Assembly: GCA_028279365.1 (NCBI GenBank)
Contig: JANQNX010000015.1
Location: 78,641-142,640 of the forward strand
DNA: 64,000 nucleotides
Reading direction: 5' to 3'
From: Gammaproteobacteria bacterium
GTDB taxonomy: Bacteria; Pseudomonadota; Gammaproteobacteria; Eutrophobiales; Eutrophobiaceae
Shown here: positions 26,620 through 36,698 of the stretch, piece by piece
Numbering within the stretch: the first letter of the stretch is position 1
Layout of the letters: every line of letters begins with the position of its first letter
Translations under genes and position numbers: made by a program
Notes under the pieces: model-generated
Database searches by the model: none
What the model saw: the letters and a program-made list of their open reading frames with translations, nothing else
What the model was told of the DNA's origin: nothing

Positions 26620-27855
26620 ATGGCTAAGAAAACGGATAAAAATTTAATCGTAGGTCTCGACATCGGTACCTCCAAGGTTGTTGCTATTGTTGGAGAGATT
26701 ACGCTGGATGACGAGATTGAGATTATTGGTATCGGCTCTAACCAATCACGCGGTTTGAAAAAAGGCGTGGTGGTGAATATTGAATCTACTGTGCATTCGA
26801 TTCAGCGAGCAGTCGAAGAAGCCGAATTAATGGCGGGTTGTGAAATTCATTCGGTTTATACCGGTATCGCCGGTAGTCATATTCGCAGTCTGAATTCGCA
26901 TGGCATTGTCGCTATTCGCGATAACGAAGTCTCGCACGGCGATGTTGATCGCGTTATCGATGCGGCCAAAGCCGTCGCGATTCCCGCCGATCAAAAGATA
27001 CTGCATATCTTGCCGCAGGAATTCATTATTGATAATCAGGAAGGGGTCAAAGAGCCTATCGGTATGTCAGGTGTCAGGCTTGAATCAAAGGTGCACATGG
27101 TAACAGGGGCGGTCAGTGCAGCCCAAAATATTGTTAAGTGTGTACGTCGCTGTGGACTTGAGGTCGATGACATCATCCTTGAACAGCTTGCATCAAGCTA
27201 TGCGGTATTAACCGATGATGAAAAAGATCTCGGTGTGTGCATGATCGACATCGGTGGTGGCACAACCGATATTGCAGTATTTACTGATGGTGCCATACAT
27301 CATACCGCCGTGATCCCGATTGCCGGTGACCAAGTGACGAATGATATCGCTGTCGCGTTACGCACCCCAACTCAACACGCAGAAGATATTAAAGTGCAAT
27401 ACGCCTGCGCACTGACACAGCTTGCCAACCATGATGAAAGTATTGAAGTCCCAAGCGTAGGTGATCGACCTTCGCGACGTTTGGCCCGACAAACCCTGGC
27501 TGAAGTGGTACAGCCTCGCTACGAAGAATTATTTTCTTTAGTACAGGCAGAGCTGCGGCGCAGTGGTTATGAAAGTCTGATTGCCGCAGGCATTGTTCTG
27601 ACTGGCGGTAGCTCAAAGATGGAGGGTGCGATTGAATTGGCAGAAGAGATCTTCCATATGCCAGTGAGATTGGGCGTGCCTCAATATGTCTCAGGCTTAT
27701 CCGACGTGGTGAAAAGTCCGATTTATTCAACCGGCGTGGGTTTGTTGTTATTTGGAAAACGGCAGGTACAGGAAGGGGGAGAACAGATTCATATTACAGA
27801 AGGTTTTAACGGTGTGTTTGAAAGAATGAAAAATTGGTTTCAGGGTAATTTTTAG
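26620..27855 (+). CDS. ftsA: Cell division actin-like protein FtsA
   Basis: FtsA tethers FtsZ to the membrane and recruits the divisome. The 411-residue actin-like ATPase begins with LIVGLDIGTSKVVAIVGE (about residues 9-26). CMIDIGGGTTDIAVF (about 207-221) and GIVLTGGSSKMEGA follow. The C terminus GFNGVFERMKNWFQGNF is the amphipathic membrane-targeting helix. The length is as expected. It is followed 39 bp later by ftsZ with its own strong ribosome site. Confidence 0.96.
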   Translation: MAKKTDKNLIVGLDIGTSKVVAIVGEITLDDEIEIIGIGSNQSRGLKKGVVVNIESTVHSIQRAVEEAELMAGCEIHSVYTGIAGSHIRSLNSHGIVAIRDNEVSHGDVDRVIDAAKAVAIPADQKILHILPQEFIIDNQEGVKEPIGMSGVRLESKVHMVTGAVSAAQNIVKCVRRCGLEVDDIILEQLASSYAVLTDDEKDLGVCMIDIGGGTTDIAVFTDGAIHHTAVIPIAGDQVTNDIAVALRTPTQHAEDIKVQYACALTQLANHDESIEVPSVGDRPSRRLARQTLAEVVQPRYEELFSLVQAELRRSGYESLIAAGIVLTGGSSKMEGAIELAEEIFHMPVRLGVPQYVSGLSDVVKSPIYSTGVGLLLFGKRQVQEGGEQIHITEGFNGVFERMKNWFQGNF

Positions 27856-27881
27856 TTGTTAACGAATCATTAATTTACAGT

Positions 27882-27887
27882 AGGAGG
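27882..27887 (+). promoter_or_regulatory. Full-consensus ribosome binding site of ftsZ
   Basis: AGGAGG at 27882-27887, 7 nt before the ATG at 27895, is the best Shine-Dalgarno match among the dcw genes. Most of the other dcw genes start by overlap. It fits the much higher FtsZ output needed relative to FtsA. Confidence 0.85.
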
Positions 27888-27894
27888 AAATGAC

Positions 27895-29031
27895 ATGTTT
27901 GAACTAGTCGATGCAGCGAATCAGGCTGCAATAATAAAAGTCATTGGTGTCGGTGGCGGTGGCGGTAATGCGCTACAGCACATGTTAGGGGCGAGTATTG
28001 AAGGCGTTGAGTTTATCTGTGCCAATACTGATGCGCAGGCCTTAAAAAACTCCAGTGCAAAAACGGTGTTACAACTTGGTTGTAATATGACCAAAGGACT
28101 GGGCGCTGGTGCAAACCCTGATGTGGGTCGTCAGGCGGCATTGGAAGATCGCGATCGCCTGATGGATGTACTTGATGGATCGGATATGGTTTTTATCACT
28201 GCCGGCATGGGTGGCGGAACCGGAACCGGAGCAGCGCCAATAGTGGCTCAAGTCGCAAAAGAAATGGGTATCTTAACTGTTGCCGTCGTAACGCGACCGT
28301 TTGCGTTTGAAGGCAAGAAACGTGCAGCCGTGGCTGACGAGGGTATTGTTGAGTTGAGTCAATATGTTGATTCATTAATTACGATACCTAATGAGAAGTT
28401 ACTTAGCGTGCTCGGCCGTGACGTTAGTTTGCTAAATGCTTTCAGCGCCGCCAATGATGTCCTCTTAGGTGCGGTTCAGGGTATTGCCGAACTGATTACC
28501 TGTCCAGGTTTGATTAATGTTGACTTTGCTGATGTCAGAACCGTTATGTCTGAAATGGGTATGGCTATGATGGGATCAGGCAAAGCCCAGGGCGAGGAGC
28601 GCGCCAAAGTGGCTGCCGAGGCAGCGATATCAAGTCCTCTGCTGGAAGATGTGAACCTTTCTGGTGCGAGAGGTATCCTGGTCAACATCACTGCGGGTAT
28701 GGATTTATCTATTGGTGAGTTTGATGAGGTTGGCAGCACAGTCAAGGAATTTGCCTCTGAGAATGCGACAGTGGTTGTTGGAACAGTGATCGATCCAGAG
28801 ATGTCTGGTGATATTCGCGTGACCATTGTTGCGACAGGATTGGGCAATTTGATGAAAGAAGATGCATCACGCATCAAATTGGTTCAAAATGCAGATGTCA
28901 GTGTTGACTACAAAGACTTGGATCGCCCAACAGTGATGAGAAATCAGGTAAGCGAGGATGATGAGGTAAAACCGAGCAGTGATGCGGATTACCTTGATAT
29001 ACCGGCTTTTTTAAGGAGACAAGCTGACTAA
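27895..29031 (+). CDS. ftsZ: Cell division tubulin homologue FtsZ
   Basis: FtsZ forms the GTP-dependent Z ring. The 378-residue protein contains IKVIGVGGGGGNAL (about residues 15-28) and the tubulin signature GMGGGTGTGAAPIVAQ (about 103-118). ITIPNEKLL and the T7 loop NVDFADVRTVM follow. After a short linker (about 320-362) comes the conserved C-terminal peptide DYLDIPAFLRRQAD, which binds FtsA, ZipA and ZapD. ZapD is also encoded in this window. Confidence 0.97.
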   Translation: MFELVDAANQAAIIKVIGVGGGGGNALQHMLGASIEGVEFICANTDAQALKNSSAKTVLQLGCNMTKGLGAGANPDVGRQAALEDRDRLMDVLDGSDMVFITAGMGGGTGTGAAPIVAQVAKEMGILTVAVVTRPFAFEGKKRAAVADEGIVELSQYVDSLITIPNEKLLSVLGRDVSLLNAFSAANDVLLGAVQGIAELITCPGLINVDFADVRTVMSEMGMAMMGSGKAQGEERAKVAAEAAISSPLLEDVNLSGARGILVNITAGMDLSIGEFDEVGSTVKEFASENATVVVGTVIDPEMSGDIRVTIVATGLGNLMKEDASRIKLVQNADVSVDYKDLDRPTVMRNQVSEDDEVKPSSDADYLDIPAFLRRQAD

Positions 29032-29059
29032 ATTTTGAATTTTAATGTTATAGTAAGTA

Positions 29060-29082
29060 GCTGATTTGCGTTGGCAAATAGC
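29060..29082 (+). promoter_or_regulatory. Hairpin in the ftsZ-lpxC intergenic region
   Basis: GCT-G-ATTTGC (29060-29069), loop GTTG, and GCAAATAGC (29074-29082) form a 9-bp stem with one bulge. No T-run follows, so it is not a standard terminator. A TATAGT at 29049-29054 lies just before it, without a convincing -35. It may modulate readthrough from ftsZ into lpxC or stabilise an mRNA end. Confidence 0.45.
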
Positions 29083-29168
29083 ATAATGATGTTAGTGGCA
29101 TTAAAATTGCTTATTTTACAAGCATATAACAAAAAAAAGTTACAAAAAATAGCAGGTTATTAGTTCAC

Positions 29169-30080
29169 ATGATCAAGCAACGCACGTTGAAAAATGTTAT
29201 CCGCGCCACTGGCGTTGGCTTGCATACCGGCAAAAAAGTGTTTTTGACACTCAGACCGGCGCCGGTCAATTCAGGCATTATCTTTAGACGTGTGGATTTG
29301 GATCCTGCGGTAGAGCTCCCTGCCAGACCTGACTACGTCGGCGATACACAGCTTTCCACAACACTGGTTAAAGACGATGTACGTATCTCTACGGTTGAAC
29401 ATTTGTTGTCTGCATTAGCCGGTTTTGGAATTGATAACGCTTATATTGATCTTAGCGCTGATGAAGTTCCGATCATGGATGGTAGTGCAGGACCGTTTGT
29501 CTTTTTGATTCAATCGGCCGGAGTGGAAGAACAAAGCGCGGCGAAAAAGTTTATGCGTATTAAACAGACTGTGCGTGTGGAACATAATGGTAAATGGGCC
29601 ATGTTTGAACCTTTCGAGGGGTTTAAGGTTGGCTTTACTATTGAATTTGATCATCCCGTGTTTAATGAGCGCAATTGCCAGGCAGAGATTGATTTTTCTA
29701 CTACCTCTTTTGTTAAGGAAGTCAGTCGAGCGAGGACATTCGGCTTCATGCGTGACGTAGAGTTACTGAGAGAGAATAATCTGGCATTGGGTGGCAGTCT
29801 GGATAACGCGGTTGTGGTTGATGACTATCGAATACTGAACGAAGACGGGCTTCGTTATGAGGATGAATGTGTCAAACACAAGATCCTGGATGCAATTGGT
29901 GACCTCTATTTACTGGGGCACAGCCTGATTGGCTCTTTCAAGGGCTATAAATCAGGACATGCATTAAATAATGCTTTATTGATGAAGCTAATTGCTGATG
30001 AGAGTGCTTGGGAACTGGCCAGTTTTGAAGATGAATATAAAGCACCGATATCGTTCATGCAGGCAATATCTGCAAATTAA
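29169..30080 (+). CDS. lpxC: UDP-3-O-acyl-N-acetylglucosamine deacetylase LpxC
   Basis: LpxC is the zinc amidase that commits UDP-3-O-acyl-GlcNAc to lipid A synthesis. The 303-residue protein begins [23 protein letters not shown]. The zinc ligand His is in [10 protein letters not shown] (about residue 79). The catalytic and zinc segment is [15 protein letters not shown] (about 236-250) and the general acid His is in [24 protein letters not shown] is also typical. It lies after ftsZ as in most gammaproteobacteria. Confidence 0.96.
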   Translation: MIKQRTLKNVIRATGVGLHTGKKVFLTLRPAPVNSGIIFRRVDLDPAVELPARPDYVGDTQLSTTLVKDDVRISTVEHLLSALAGFGIDNAYIDLSADEVPIMDGSAGPFVFLIQSAGVEEQSAAKKFMRIKQTVRVEHNGKWAMFEPFEGFKVGFTIEFDHPVFNERNCQAEIDFSTTSFVKEVSRARTFGFMRDVELLRENNLALGGSLDNAVVVDDYRILNEDGLRYEDECVKHKILDAIGDLYLLGHSLIGSFKGYKSGHALNNALLMKLIADESAWELASFEDEYKAPISFMQAISAN

Positions 30081-30097
30081 ATGTATAAAAATAACTA

Positions 30098-30544
30098 TCA
30101 GGTGTTTTGCGCTATTTTAAGTAAGCTTTGTTTTAGCGCTTCATCCTGAATACTTTCAGCAGCCAAACTTAATACGCTTGCACTCTGGTTTGAAAGTTTG
30201 TTTGATTTTGTAATCGTTGCCGGGGTATTTGGTTCGGTTTTTGCAATTTTAATCCTGACTGTCTTGATTCGTTTCAGGTTCAGTTCAGTATTAAGCGTAT
30301 TGAGTATAAACGGTATATGATAACGGAGACGCGTTGCCCAGGCAGATGATGTTGTCAATAAAACAGCGACATCCTCGGTAATATTGGCTAATTCGAATTT
30401 ATCGCTGAAGCTGTTATCAAGCTTATTTTTGAGTTTTTGTTCGATATCGTGAATTGTTTGGGCTTTTTTGATTAGACTTTTTAAATCAAACTTGTCAGAT
30501 TTAAGGATAGAGGCCAGTGACTTGGCGGCATTATCAGGATGCAT
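30098..30544 (-). CDS. DUF721 / DciA-like protein
   Basis: A 148-residue protein related to the DUF721 family, which includes DciA, the ancestral loader of the DnaB helicase. The N-terminal half carries the family pattern L..LI.KA..I.DIE.KL.NKL, followed by SSAWATRLRYHIPFILNTLN at about residues 67-86. The remainder is Lys/Thr/Ser-rich with a short helical tail. It lies antisense between lpxC and the M23 gene, a placement known in Pseudomonas. Function in replication is inferred from the family. Confidence 0.78.
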   Translation of the reverse strand: MHPDNAAKSLASILKSDKFDLKSLIKKAQTIHDIEQKLKNKLDNSFSDKFELANITEDVAVLLTTSSAWATRLRYHIPFILNTLNTELNLKRIKTVRIKIAKTEPNTPATITKSNKLSNQSASVLSLAAESIQDEALKQSLLKIAQNT

Positions 30545-30594
30545 AATGATAAATATAAAGAAAGAGGCGTTTACGGTAAAAGAGTACTAGCGAC

Positions 30595-31527
30595 ATGCAG
30601 GTAATTCTAGTATCAAAAAATAAAAAGAAAAGCCGGGCGTTAAATATCGGTCCGGTCAATATGCTTGCCTGTTTATTGGCGGTTGTTGCTATCGTCATGT
30701 TGTTTTTTCAAGCTGGCAAGCAGCAGGCGTTGGATGTGACCCGACATTCTATAGAATCACTCTATGCCCAGGCGACACCAGTCTGGAGTCATGAAATCGA
30801 ACTGCAGCAAAGTATGCTCAACAAAGCCCAGCAAAATGCAGAAAAAAACCTTGATGCATTGGCAACCAGACTCAGTAAGTTACAGGCTCATGTAATGCGT
30901 CTGGATGCACTGGGATCCAGATTAGCAGACATGGCAGATATTAATGATATTGACTTCGATATTGATACCGTGCCCGGCATTGGTGGTCCGCGTTCAGACC
31001 TTAGCAGCGAGTCTATGCAAGTTGCCGATTTTATTACCTCACTGGAGCGACTCAGCTTGAAAATCAAGGATCGTGCAGAAAAGCTGTCTGCGATGGAGTC
31101 CATGTTAATAGACAGAACCTTGCACAGTGAAACCCTACCGGTAGGCAAACCGACTAACCACGGCTGGGTGTCATCATTATTTGGTATGCGTGCAGATCCC
31201 ATCACGGGCAAAAAAGAATTTCATGAAGGCATTGATTACGCTGGTAAAACTGGCTCCCCGATCAACGCCGTCGCCGCTGGCATTGTAACTTGGTCAGGAA
31301 TGCGCTATGGCTATGGCAATATGGTGGAAATTAATCACGGTAATGGTTATCAAACACGTTATGCCCATAACAAAAAGAATTTAGTTGCTGTCGGTGAAAA
31401 AGTTGAAAAAGGGCAGGTCATAGCGCTAATGGGTTCCTCCGGAAGGGCTACCGGCTCTCATGTTCATTTTGAAGTTGTCAGTAATGGCAAAGCTGTCAAT
31501 CCTGCAAAAATCCGTTCGATAAATTAA
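30595..31527 (+). CDS. M23 family (LytM-type) metallopeptidase
   Basis: A probable peptidoglycan endopeptidase of the M23 family. The 310-residue protein has a basic N terminus, one TM or signal anchor near residues 20-40, and a coiled coil of about residues 50-180. The LytM domain follows (about 195-300). The zinc ligands are in FHEGIDYAG (H...D) and SHVHFEV (HxH), with YAH between them, so catalysis is expected. It is divergent from the DUF721 gene and lies directly before secA. Confidence 0.9.
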   Translation: MQVILVSKNKKKSRALNIGPVNMLACLLAVVAIVMLFFQAGKQQALDVTRHSIESLYAQATPVWSHEIELQQSMLNKAQQNAEKNLDALATRLSKLQAHVMRLDALGSRLADMADINDIDFDIDTVPGIGGPRSDLSSESMQVADFITSLERLSLKIKDRAEKLSAMESMLIDRTLHSETLPVGKPTNHGWVSSLFGMRADPITGKKEFHEGIDYAGKTGSPINAVAAGIVTWSGMRYGYGNMVEINHGNGYQTRYAHNKKNLVAVGEKVEKGQVIALMGSSGRATGSHVHFEVVSNGKAVNPAKIRSIN

Positions 31528-31533
31528 TCTTCA

Positions 31534-31580
31534 TTCCAAGCTGATTTCCGCATAGAATTCAGGGCTGCTCGCCCTTGGAA
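31534..31580 (+). promoter_or_regulatory. Nested inverted repeats in the secA leader
   Basis: AGGGC (31561-31565), loop TGCTC, and GCCCT (31571-31575) form a small hairpin. TTCCA (31534-31538) can pair with TGGAA (31576-31580) to enclose it. The secA ATG at 31595 lacks a good Shine-Dalgarno: the nearest purine run, GGAA, lies in the outer stem. There is no secM-like reading frame in the 67-bp gap. A translational control role is inference. Confidence 0.4.
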
Positions 31581-31594
31581 CAGCGAAACTCGAT

Positions 31595-34297
31595 ATGATT
31601 ATTAAACTGGCTCAAAAAATATTTGGTACCCGTAATGAACGGGTGGTGAAGGGATTATTCAAGCTAACTAAAGAAATCAATGCGCTTGAGGACTCTCTGG
31701 CCGATCTCGAAGACAGCCATTTTCCTGCAAAAACCCAAGCATTAAAAACGCAGCTTGCAGAAGGAAAAAGTCTGGAGAGCTTGTTACCAGAGGCGTTTGC
31801 CTTAGTGCGGGAAGGCAGTCGTCGTCGACTCAATATGCGTCACTTCGATGTTCAGCTCATCGGTGGCATGGTCTTGCATGATGGCAATATTGCTGAAATG
31901 CGTACTGGCGAAGGTAAAACACTGGTTGCGACTTTAGCGGCTTACCTGAATGCGTTATCCGGTAAGGGTGTACATGTCGTCACCGTTAATGATTATCTTG
32001 CCAGACGTGATGCCGAATGGATGGGACAGCTGTATGAGTTTCTGGGTTTAACGACTGGCGTTATTGTATCCGGTTTATCCATGGAAGAGCGTAAAGCAGC
32101 TTATCAATGCGATATTACTTACGGTACCAATAATGAATTTGGCTTCGATTATCTTAGGGACAACATGGCATTTACTCCTGAGGGCCGTGTACAACGAGGG
32201 TTGAATTTTGCCATCGTTGATGAAGTTGACTCCATTCTTATTGATGAGGCCAGGACACCATTAATTATCTCCGGCGCAGTGGATGATCGCACCGATCTCT
32301 ATATCAAGATCGATAAATTAATCCCTTATCTGGATAAACAGCTGGTCGAAGACGGACCGGGCGATTTCAGTATTGATGAAAAATCCAAACAGGCTTATTT
32401 AACTGAGTCAGGCCACGATCATATCGAGCAGTTACTCAGAGATAACGGTATCATCGAAGCTAACCAGACACTTTACGACCCGGTTAATATCGGCATCCTG
32501 CATCACCTAAATGCGGCCCTGCGTGCGCATCATTTATTCAAAATAGATGTGGATTATCTGGTGAAAAATAATGCCGTGGTTATTGTCGATGAATTTACCG
32601 GGCGTACTATGGAAGGTCGTCGCTGGTCAGATGGTTTACATCAGGCCATCGAAGCCAAAGAGGGTGTGCCGATTCAGAATGAGAATCAAACCCTGGCGTC
32701 TATCACCTATCAAAATTATTTCCGTTTGTATTCCAAGCTATCGGGTATGACCGGTACGGCAGATACGGAAGCGTTTGAGTTTCAACAAATATATGGGCTG
32801 GAAGTTATTGTTATTCCAACACATAAGCCAATGATTCGTGACGATCAAAGTGATGTAGTATTTCTCACCGCAAAAGAAAAATATGATGCGATTATTGAAG
32901 ATATAAAATCAGCTCAGGAAAACCAGCAGCCGGTATTGGTCGGAACTGCGTCTATTGAAGTATCGGAATACTTATCCGGCTTAATGAAAAAAGAAAATAT
33001 CCAGCACAAAGTACTAAATGCGAAATTTCATGAAAAGGAAGCCGAGATTATTGAACAAGCAGGTCGACCCGGTGCGGTAACCATCGCGACAAACATGGCT
33101 GGCCGCGGTACCGATATTGTACTCGGCGGTAATTATGAAGCCGAATTAAAAGCCTTAACCGATGCTGACGATGATGTGAAAGCTAGATTAATTGAAGATT
33201 GGCAACAGCGTCACGATAAGGTTATCGATAGTGGTGGCTTACATATTATTGGTACCGAGCGTCATGAATCAAGACGTATTGATAACCAGTTAAGGGGACG
33301 CTCAGGCAGGCAGGGCGATCCCGGTTCCAGTCGGTTTTATTTATCGCTTGAAGACAATTTGATGCGTATTTTTGCGTCGGAGAAAGTGTCTGCCATTATG
33401 CAAAAACTGGGTATGGAAGAGGGTGAGGCGATTGAATCGAAACTTGTGACTCGCGCAATTGAAAATGCCCAACGCAAAGTGGAAGCGCATAACTTTGATA
33501 TTCGTAAACACTTACTGGAATTCGACGACGTAGCTAACGATCAGCGTAAAGTTATCTATGAGCAGCGCAATGATCTGCTTGATGGCGAGCATATTGCCGA
33601 AGAAGTCAAGGCCATGCGTAATGATGTGGTGAATGATGTTATTGATGAGTTTATGCCGCGTGCCAGTATGGATGAAATGTGGGATATAAAAGGTTTGGAA
33701 GATGCATTGTTGCATGAATTTGATGTGACACTACCACTACAGGATTGGCTTGATGAAGATAAATCCTTACACGAGGAATCGTTGAGAGAAAAGATTCATG
33801 CCAGTCTGGAAACTATTGCGTTAGAGAAAGAAACTTTGATTACGCCAGACTTAATGCGTCGAATTGAAAAGCAGATTATGTTGGATGTCCTGGATCGTCA
33901 TTGGAAAGACCATTTGGTAGCAATGGACCAGCTTCGACAAGGCATTCATCTCAGGAGTTTTGCTGCTAAAAACCCTAAACAGGAATACAAACGTGAAGCA
34001 TTTGATTTATTTGTGCAGTTATTAGCTAATGTCAAACATGATGTCATTGTATTCTTGTTTAAGGTAAATATAAGGACTGAGCAGGATGTCGAGATGGCGG
34101 AAAAGAAAGAGCCACAAAGAGATATGAATTTTTCTCATCCCGCTGCAGAGAACAGCTTACAAACGAATGAACAGGAAACACCACAGAAACCTGCAGTTCA
34201 GCCCTTTACCCGTAACCAGCCTAAAATTGGCAGGAATCAACCTTGCCCCTGTGGTTCAGGCAAGAAATATAAACAGTGTCACGGTAAGCTTAATTAA
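31595..34297 (+). CDS. secA: Preprotein translocase ATPase SecA
   Basis: SecA drives proteins through SecYEG. The 900-residue protein has [17 protein letters not shown] (Walker A, about residues 102-118), [35 protein letters not shown] (Walker B), [15 protein letters not shown] and [15 protein letters not shown]. The helical scaffold and wing domains follow. A flexible linker leads to the C-terminal zinc finger [14 protein letters not shown], which binds SecB and phospholipid. The length matches E. coli SecA (901). Confidence 0.97.
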   Translation: MIIKLAQKIFGTRNERVVKGLFKLTKEINALEDSLADLEDSHFPAKTQALKTQLAEGKSLESLLPEAFALVREGSRRRLNMRHFDVQLIGGMVLHDGNIAEMRTGEGKTLVATLAAYLNALSGKGVHVVTVNDYLARRDAEWMGQLYEFLGLTTGVIVSGLSMEERKAAYQCDITYGTNNEFGFDYLRDNMAFTPEGRVQRGLNFAIVDEVDSILIDEARTPLIISGAVDDRTDLYIKIDKLIPYLDKQLVEDGPGDFSIDEKSKQAYLTESGHDHIEQLLRDNGIIEANQTLYDPVNIGILHHLNAALRAHHLFKIDVDYLVKNNAVVIVDEFTGRTMEGRRWSDGLHQAIEAKEGVPIQNENQTLASITYQNYFRLYSKLSGMTGTADTEAFEFQQIYGLEVIVIPTHKPMIRDDQSDVVFLTAKEKYDAIIEDIKSAQENQQPVLVGTASIEVSEYLSGLMKKENIQHKVLNAKFHEKEAEIIEQAGRPGAVTIATNMAGRGTDIVLGGNYEAELKALTDADDDVKARLIEDWQQRHDKVIDSGGLHIIGTERHESRRIDNQLRGRSGRQGDPGSSRFYLSLEDNLMRIFASEKVSAIMQKLGMEEGEAIESKLVTRAIENAQRKVEAHNFDIRKHLLEFDDVANDQRKVIYEQRNDLLDGEHIAEEVKAMRNDVVNDVIDEFMPRASMDEMWDIKGLEDALLHEFDVTLPLQDWLDEDKSLHEESLREKIHASLETIALEKETLITPDLMRRIEKQIMLDVLDRHWKDHLVAMDQLRQGIHLRSFAAKNPKQEYKREAFDLFVQLLANVKHDVIVFLFKVNIRTEQDVEMAEKKEPQRDMNFSHPAAENSLQTNEQETPQKPAVQPFTRNQPKIGRNQPCPCGSGKKYKQCHGKLN

Positions 34298-34310
34298 GTT
34301 TTGTCATAAG

Positions 34311-35528
34311 ATGGCTGTCAACCTGACCGCACCTGAGCAGCTTACTCCAATTAATGGAATTAACATCGCTAGCTGTCATGCTGGTATTTATGAGCATCGT
34401 AATGATTTTTGCCTGATTCAGTTCGCTGAAACAAGTCAGGTAGCGGCTGTCTTCACCAAAAATAAATTCTGCGCTGCTCCGGTAAGTATTGCTAAACGAC
34501 ATCTCGAGCAAAATAAATCGACAAGCCTGCTTATCAATTCTGGTAATGCTAATGCCGGGACAGGTAAACAAGGTCAGTCCGACGCACTGCAACTTTGTCT
34601 TACATTGTCATCTAAACTAGGTTGTCAACCAGAGCAGATCTTGCCATTTTCGACAGGTGTTATTGGCGAATATTTACCTGTAGAAAAAATGGAAAACAGT
34701 ATTGATACGCTGATTAGTTCATTATCTGATTCCAATTGGTTGAGCGCTGCAGAAGCAATCATGACCACTGATACAGTGGCAAAAGGTATTAGCAAAACAT
34801 TTCGTATCGGTGACAAAAAGATCACGATTACTGGTATTGCAAAAGGTTCGGGCATGATACGACCTGATATGGCGACCATGCTGGCTTTTATTGGCACTGA
34901 TTTACAGATTGATCAATCTTTGTTGCAAACAACGCTAAAAGAAATCGTCGAGCAAAGTTTTAATCGAATTACCGTTGATGGGGATACATCGACCAATGAT
35001 TCCTGCGTTATAATAGCAACCGGTTGCGCAGATAACTATTTGATTAGCAGCAAAAATGATGATGGCTATGAAGCTTTTTATCAGTGCTTACTTGATGTTT
35101 GTCGTCATCTGGCATGCGCCATTATCCGGGATGGTGAAGGTGCGACAAAATTTATTACTATTCATGTCAATCATGGTAGTTGTGAAGAAGACTGCCTAAA
35201 GGTGGCATATCGCGTTGCCGAATCCTTATTGGTCAAAACAGCTTTTACCGCCTCTGATCCGAATTGGGGTCGACTGCTCTCAGCCATTGGTAATGCAGAT
35301 ACTCAGCAATTTGATATTAATAAAGTTAACGTTTACCTGGGCAATGTCAGCATTATTCGCTATGGTGAACGCGCTGAGGAATATCAAGAACTTGCAGGTA
35401 AAGCAGTCATGATGGAAGCAGAAATTATTGTCGATATCGATCTGGGCGTTGGTCAGGCCAATACGACTATTTGGACTACCGATCTATCCTATGACTATAT
35501 CAAGATAAACGCTGAATACAGAACATAG
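34311..35528 (+). CDS. argJ: Glutamate N-acetyltransferase / acetylornithine acetyltransferase ArgJ
   Basis: ArgJ transfers acetyl groups from acetylornithine to glutamate in the arginine cycle. The 405-residue protein is a self-cleaving Ntn-type enzyme. The cleavage and nucleophile Thr lies in RPDMATMLAFIGTD (about residues 183-196), which separates the alpha and beta chains. NSGNANAGTGKQG, KGSGMI and DPNWGRLLSAIGNA are also diagnostic. The start is ATG 34311; the frame is open back to 34167 inside secA but that part is not family-like. It lies 13 bp after secA. Confidence 0.94.
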   Translation: MAVNLTAPEQLTPINGINIASCHAGIYEHRNDFCLIQFAETSQVAAVFTKNKFCAAPVSIAKRHLEQNKSTSLLINSGNANAGTGKQGQSDALQLCLTLSSKLGCQPEQILPFSTGVIGEYLPVEKMENSIDTLISSLSDSNWLSAAEAIMTTDTVAKGISKTFRIGDKKITITGIAKGSGMIRPDMATMLAFIGTDLQIDQSLLQTTLKEIVEQSFNRITVDGDTSTNDSCVIIATGCADNYLISSKNDDGYEAFYQCLLDVCRHLACAIIRDGEGATKFITIHVNHGSCEEDCLKVAYRVAESLLVKTAFTASDPNWGRLLSAIGNADTQQFDINKVNVYLGNVSIIRYGERAEEYQELAGKAVMMEAEIIVDIDLGVGQANTTIWTTDLSYDYIKINAEYRT

Positions 35529-35530
35529 TG

Positions 35531-36523
35531 ATGTCCAGGCGAGTTCGCGTTGCGGCCGGTGTTATCTACAGTAACAACAAAAAAAGTGTGCTGCTATCCA
35601 GGCGTAAGCATGATCAACATTTACCGAATTTATGGGAATTTCCGGGTGGTAAAATTGAGTCCCATGAATCTGCCGAGCAGGCGCTAGAACGCGAGTTAAG
35701 CGAAGAGCTTGGTATTAAAATTTCTTGTCCTCATTACTTAATGACGGTTGATCATGACTACAAGGATAAAAATGTCAGTCTGGAAATCTATGAAATATTT
35801 GATTGGCAAGGAAAAGAGCAGGGAAGAGAAGGCCAGCAAATTGAATGGGTATCAATAGAGTCATTACGAAATAAAACGATGCCCGAGGCAAACCTGAGTA
35901 TTGTTAACAGGTTATTACTATCAGATGTGATTCTGATAAGTAAAGATGAATATGCTGATTACAATGAATTACTTAATGTGCTGGAAAATTGTATCGAAAG
36001 TGGTTTAAGCATGTTTCAACTAAGGTTAAAAGATGAAAAGCACGAACAGCTCAAAGAGGTCCTTGGCAGTATTAACCGAATTACTATGAATAATAATGTA
36101 TCAGTGATATTAAATGGTTCACCTGATTTGATTGATACCCATCCTATCGATGGCATTCATCTTAATAGTCAACGATTGAAGTCCTATGACTCAAGGCCTA
36201 TCTCTAAAAAATACTTATTAAGCGCATCCTGTCATAATCAAGATGAAATAGCGCACGCATTAAAGTTAGATGTTGATTATCTATTCATCTCACCAGTTAA
36301 ACCAACACAGACGCATGTTGAAGCACAGCCATTATATTGGGATAAATTTGCTGATTTGTGTCGTCTAAGTAAACGGCCTGTCTATGCTTTAGGCGGCATG
36401 ACTTCGGATGACATGAAGCAAGCAAAAGCAAACGGTGCAAAAGGTATCGCAATGATTAGTGCAGTATGGCGGACGACACGTCCTGCAAATGTGATACGTC
36501 AATGTTTCAATGCTTTAGATTAG
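35531..36523 (+). CDS. Nudix hydrolase fused to a thiamine-phosphate synthase-like domain
   Basis: A two-domain protein of about 330 residues. The N-terminal MutT-like Nudix domain has the complete box GGKIESHESAEQALEREL followed by SEELGI (about residues 39-62), with all Glu ligands. MutT removes 8-oxo-dGTP. The C-terminal half (about 135-330) is TIM-barrel ThiE/TenI-like: FQLRLKD, DGIHLNSQRL, SASCHN, DYLFISPVKPT and YALGGM. Similar fusions occur near secA and argJ in other gammaproteobacteria. A GTG at 35528 overlapping the argJ stop is also possible. Whether the ThiE half is active is uncertain. It ends 17 bp inside yacG, tail to tail. Confidence 0.88.
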   Translation: MSRRVRVAAGVIYSNNKKSVLLSRRKHDQHLPNLWEFPGGKIESHESAEQALERELSEELGIKISCPHYLMTVDHDYKDKNVSLEIYEIFDWQGKEQGREGQQIEWVSIESLRNKTMPEANLSIVNRLLLSDVILISKDEYADYNELLNVLENCIESGLSMFQLRLKDEKHEQLKEVLGSINRITMNNNVSVILNGSPDLIDTHPIDGIHLNSQRLKSYDSRPISKKYLLSASCHNQDEIAHALKLDVDYLFISPVKPTQTHVEAQPLYWDKFADLCRLSKRPVYALGGMTSDDMKQAKANGAKGIAMISAVWRTTRPANVIRQCFNALD

Positions 36524-36698
36524 TATTGCTTGCTGTTTCATCAAAGTAGATTTCTTTTTGCGGGATAGTGTAAGACTCGTCCAGCCACTCACCGAAGTCA
36601 ATCAGCCTGCAACGATCAGAACAGAACGGCCGACAGGGATTCTCTTTGTTAAGAGAAATGAGTTTTTCACAATTGGGACAACGGGCCAGTGTAGTCAT
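36507..36698 (-). CDS. yacG: DNA gyrase inhibitor YacG (zinc-binding)
   Basis: YacG is a small zinc protein that binds GyrB and inhibits gyrase in E. coli. The 63 residues carry the four zinc Cys in RCPNCEK (C..C) and FCSDRCRLIDFGEWLDE (C...C), followed by the family's short acidic tail. It starts by overlap with the zapD stop. The coaE-zapD-yacG order is conserved in gammaproteobacteria. Confidence 0.94.
   Translation of the reverse strand: MTTLARCPNCEKLISLNKENPCRPFCSDRCRLIDFGEWLDESYTIPQKEIYFDETASNTNLKH

Noticed and set aside
34167..34310. Upstream extension of argJ
   Set aside because: It is an out-of-frame reading of the secA 3' end and not part of the ArgJ family.
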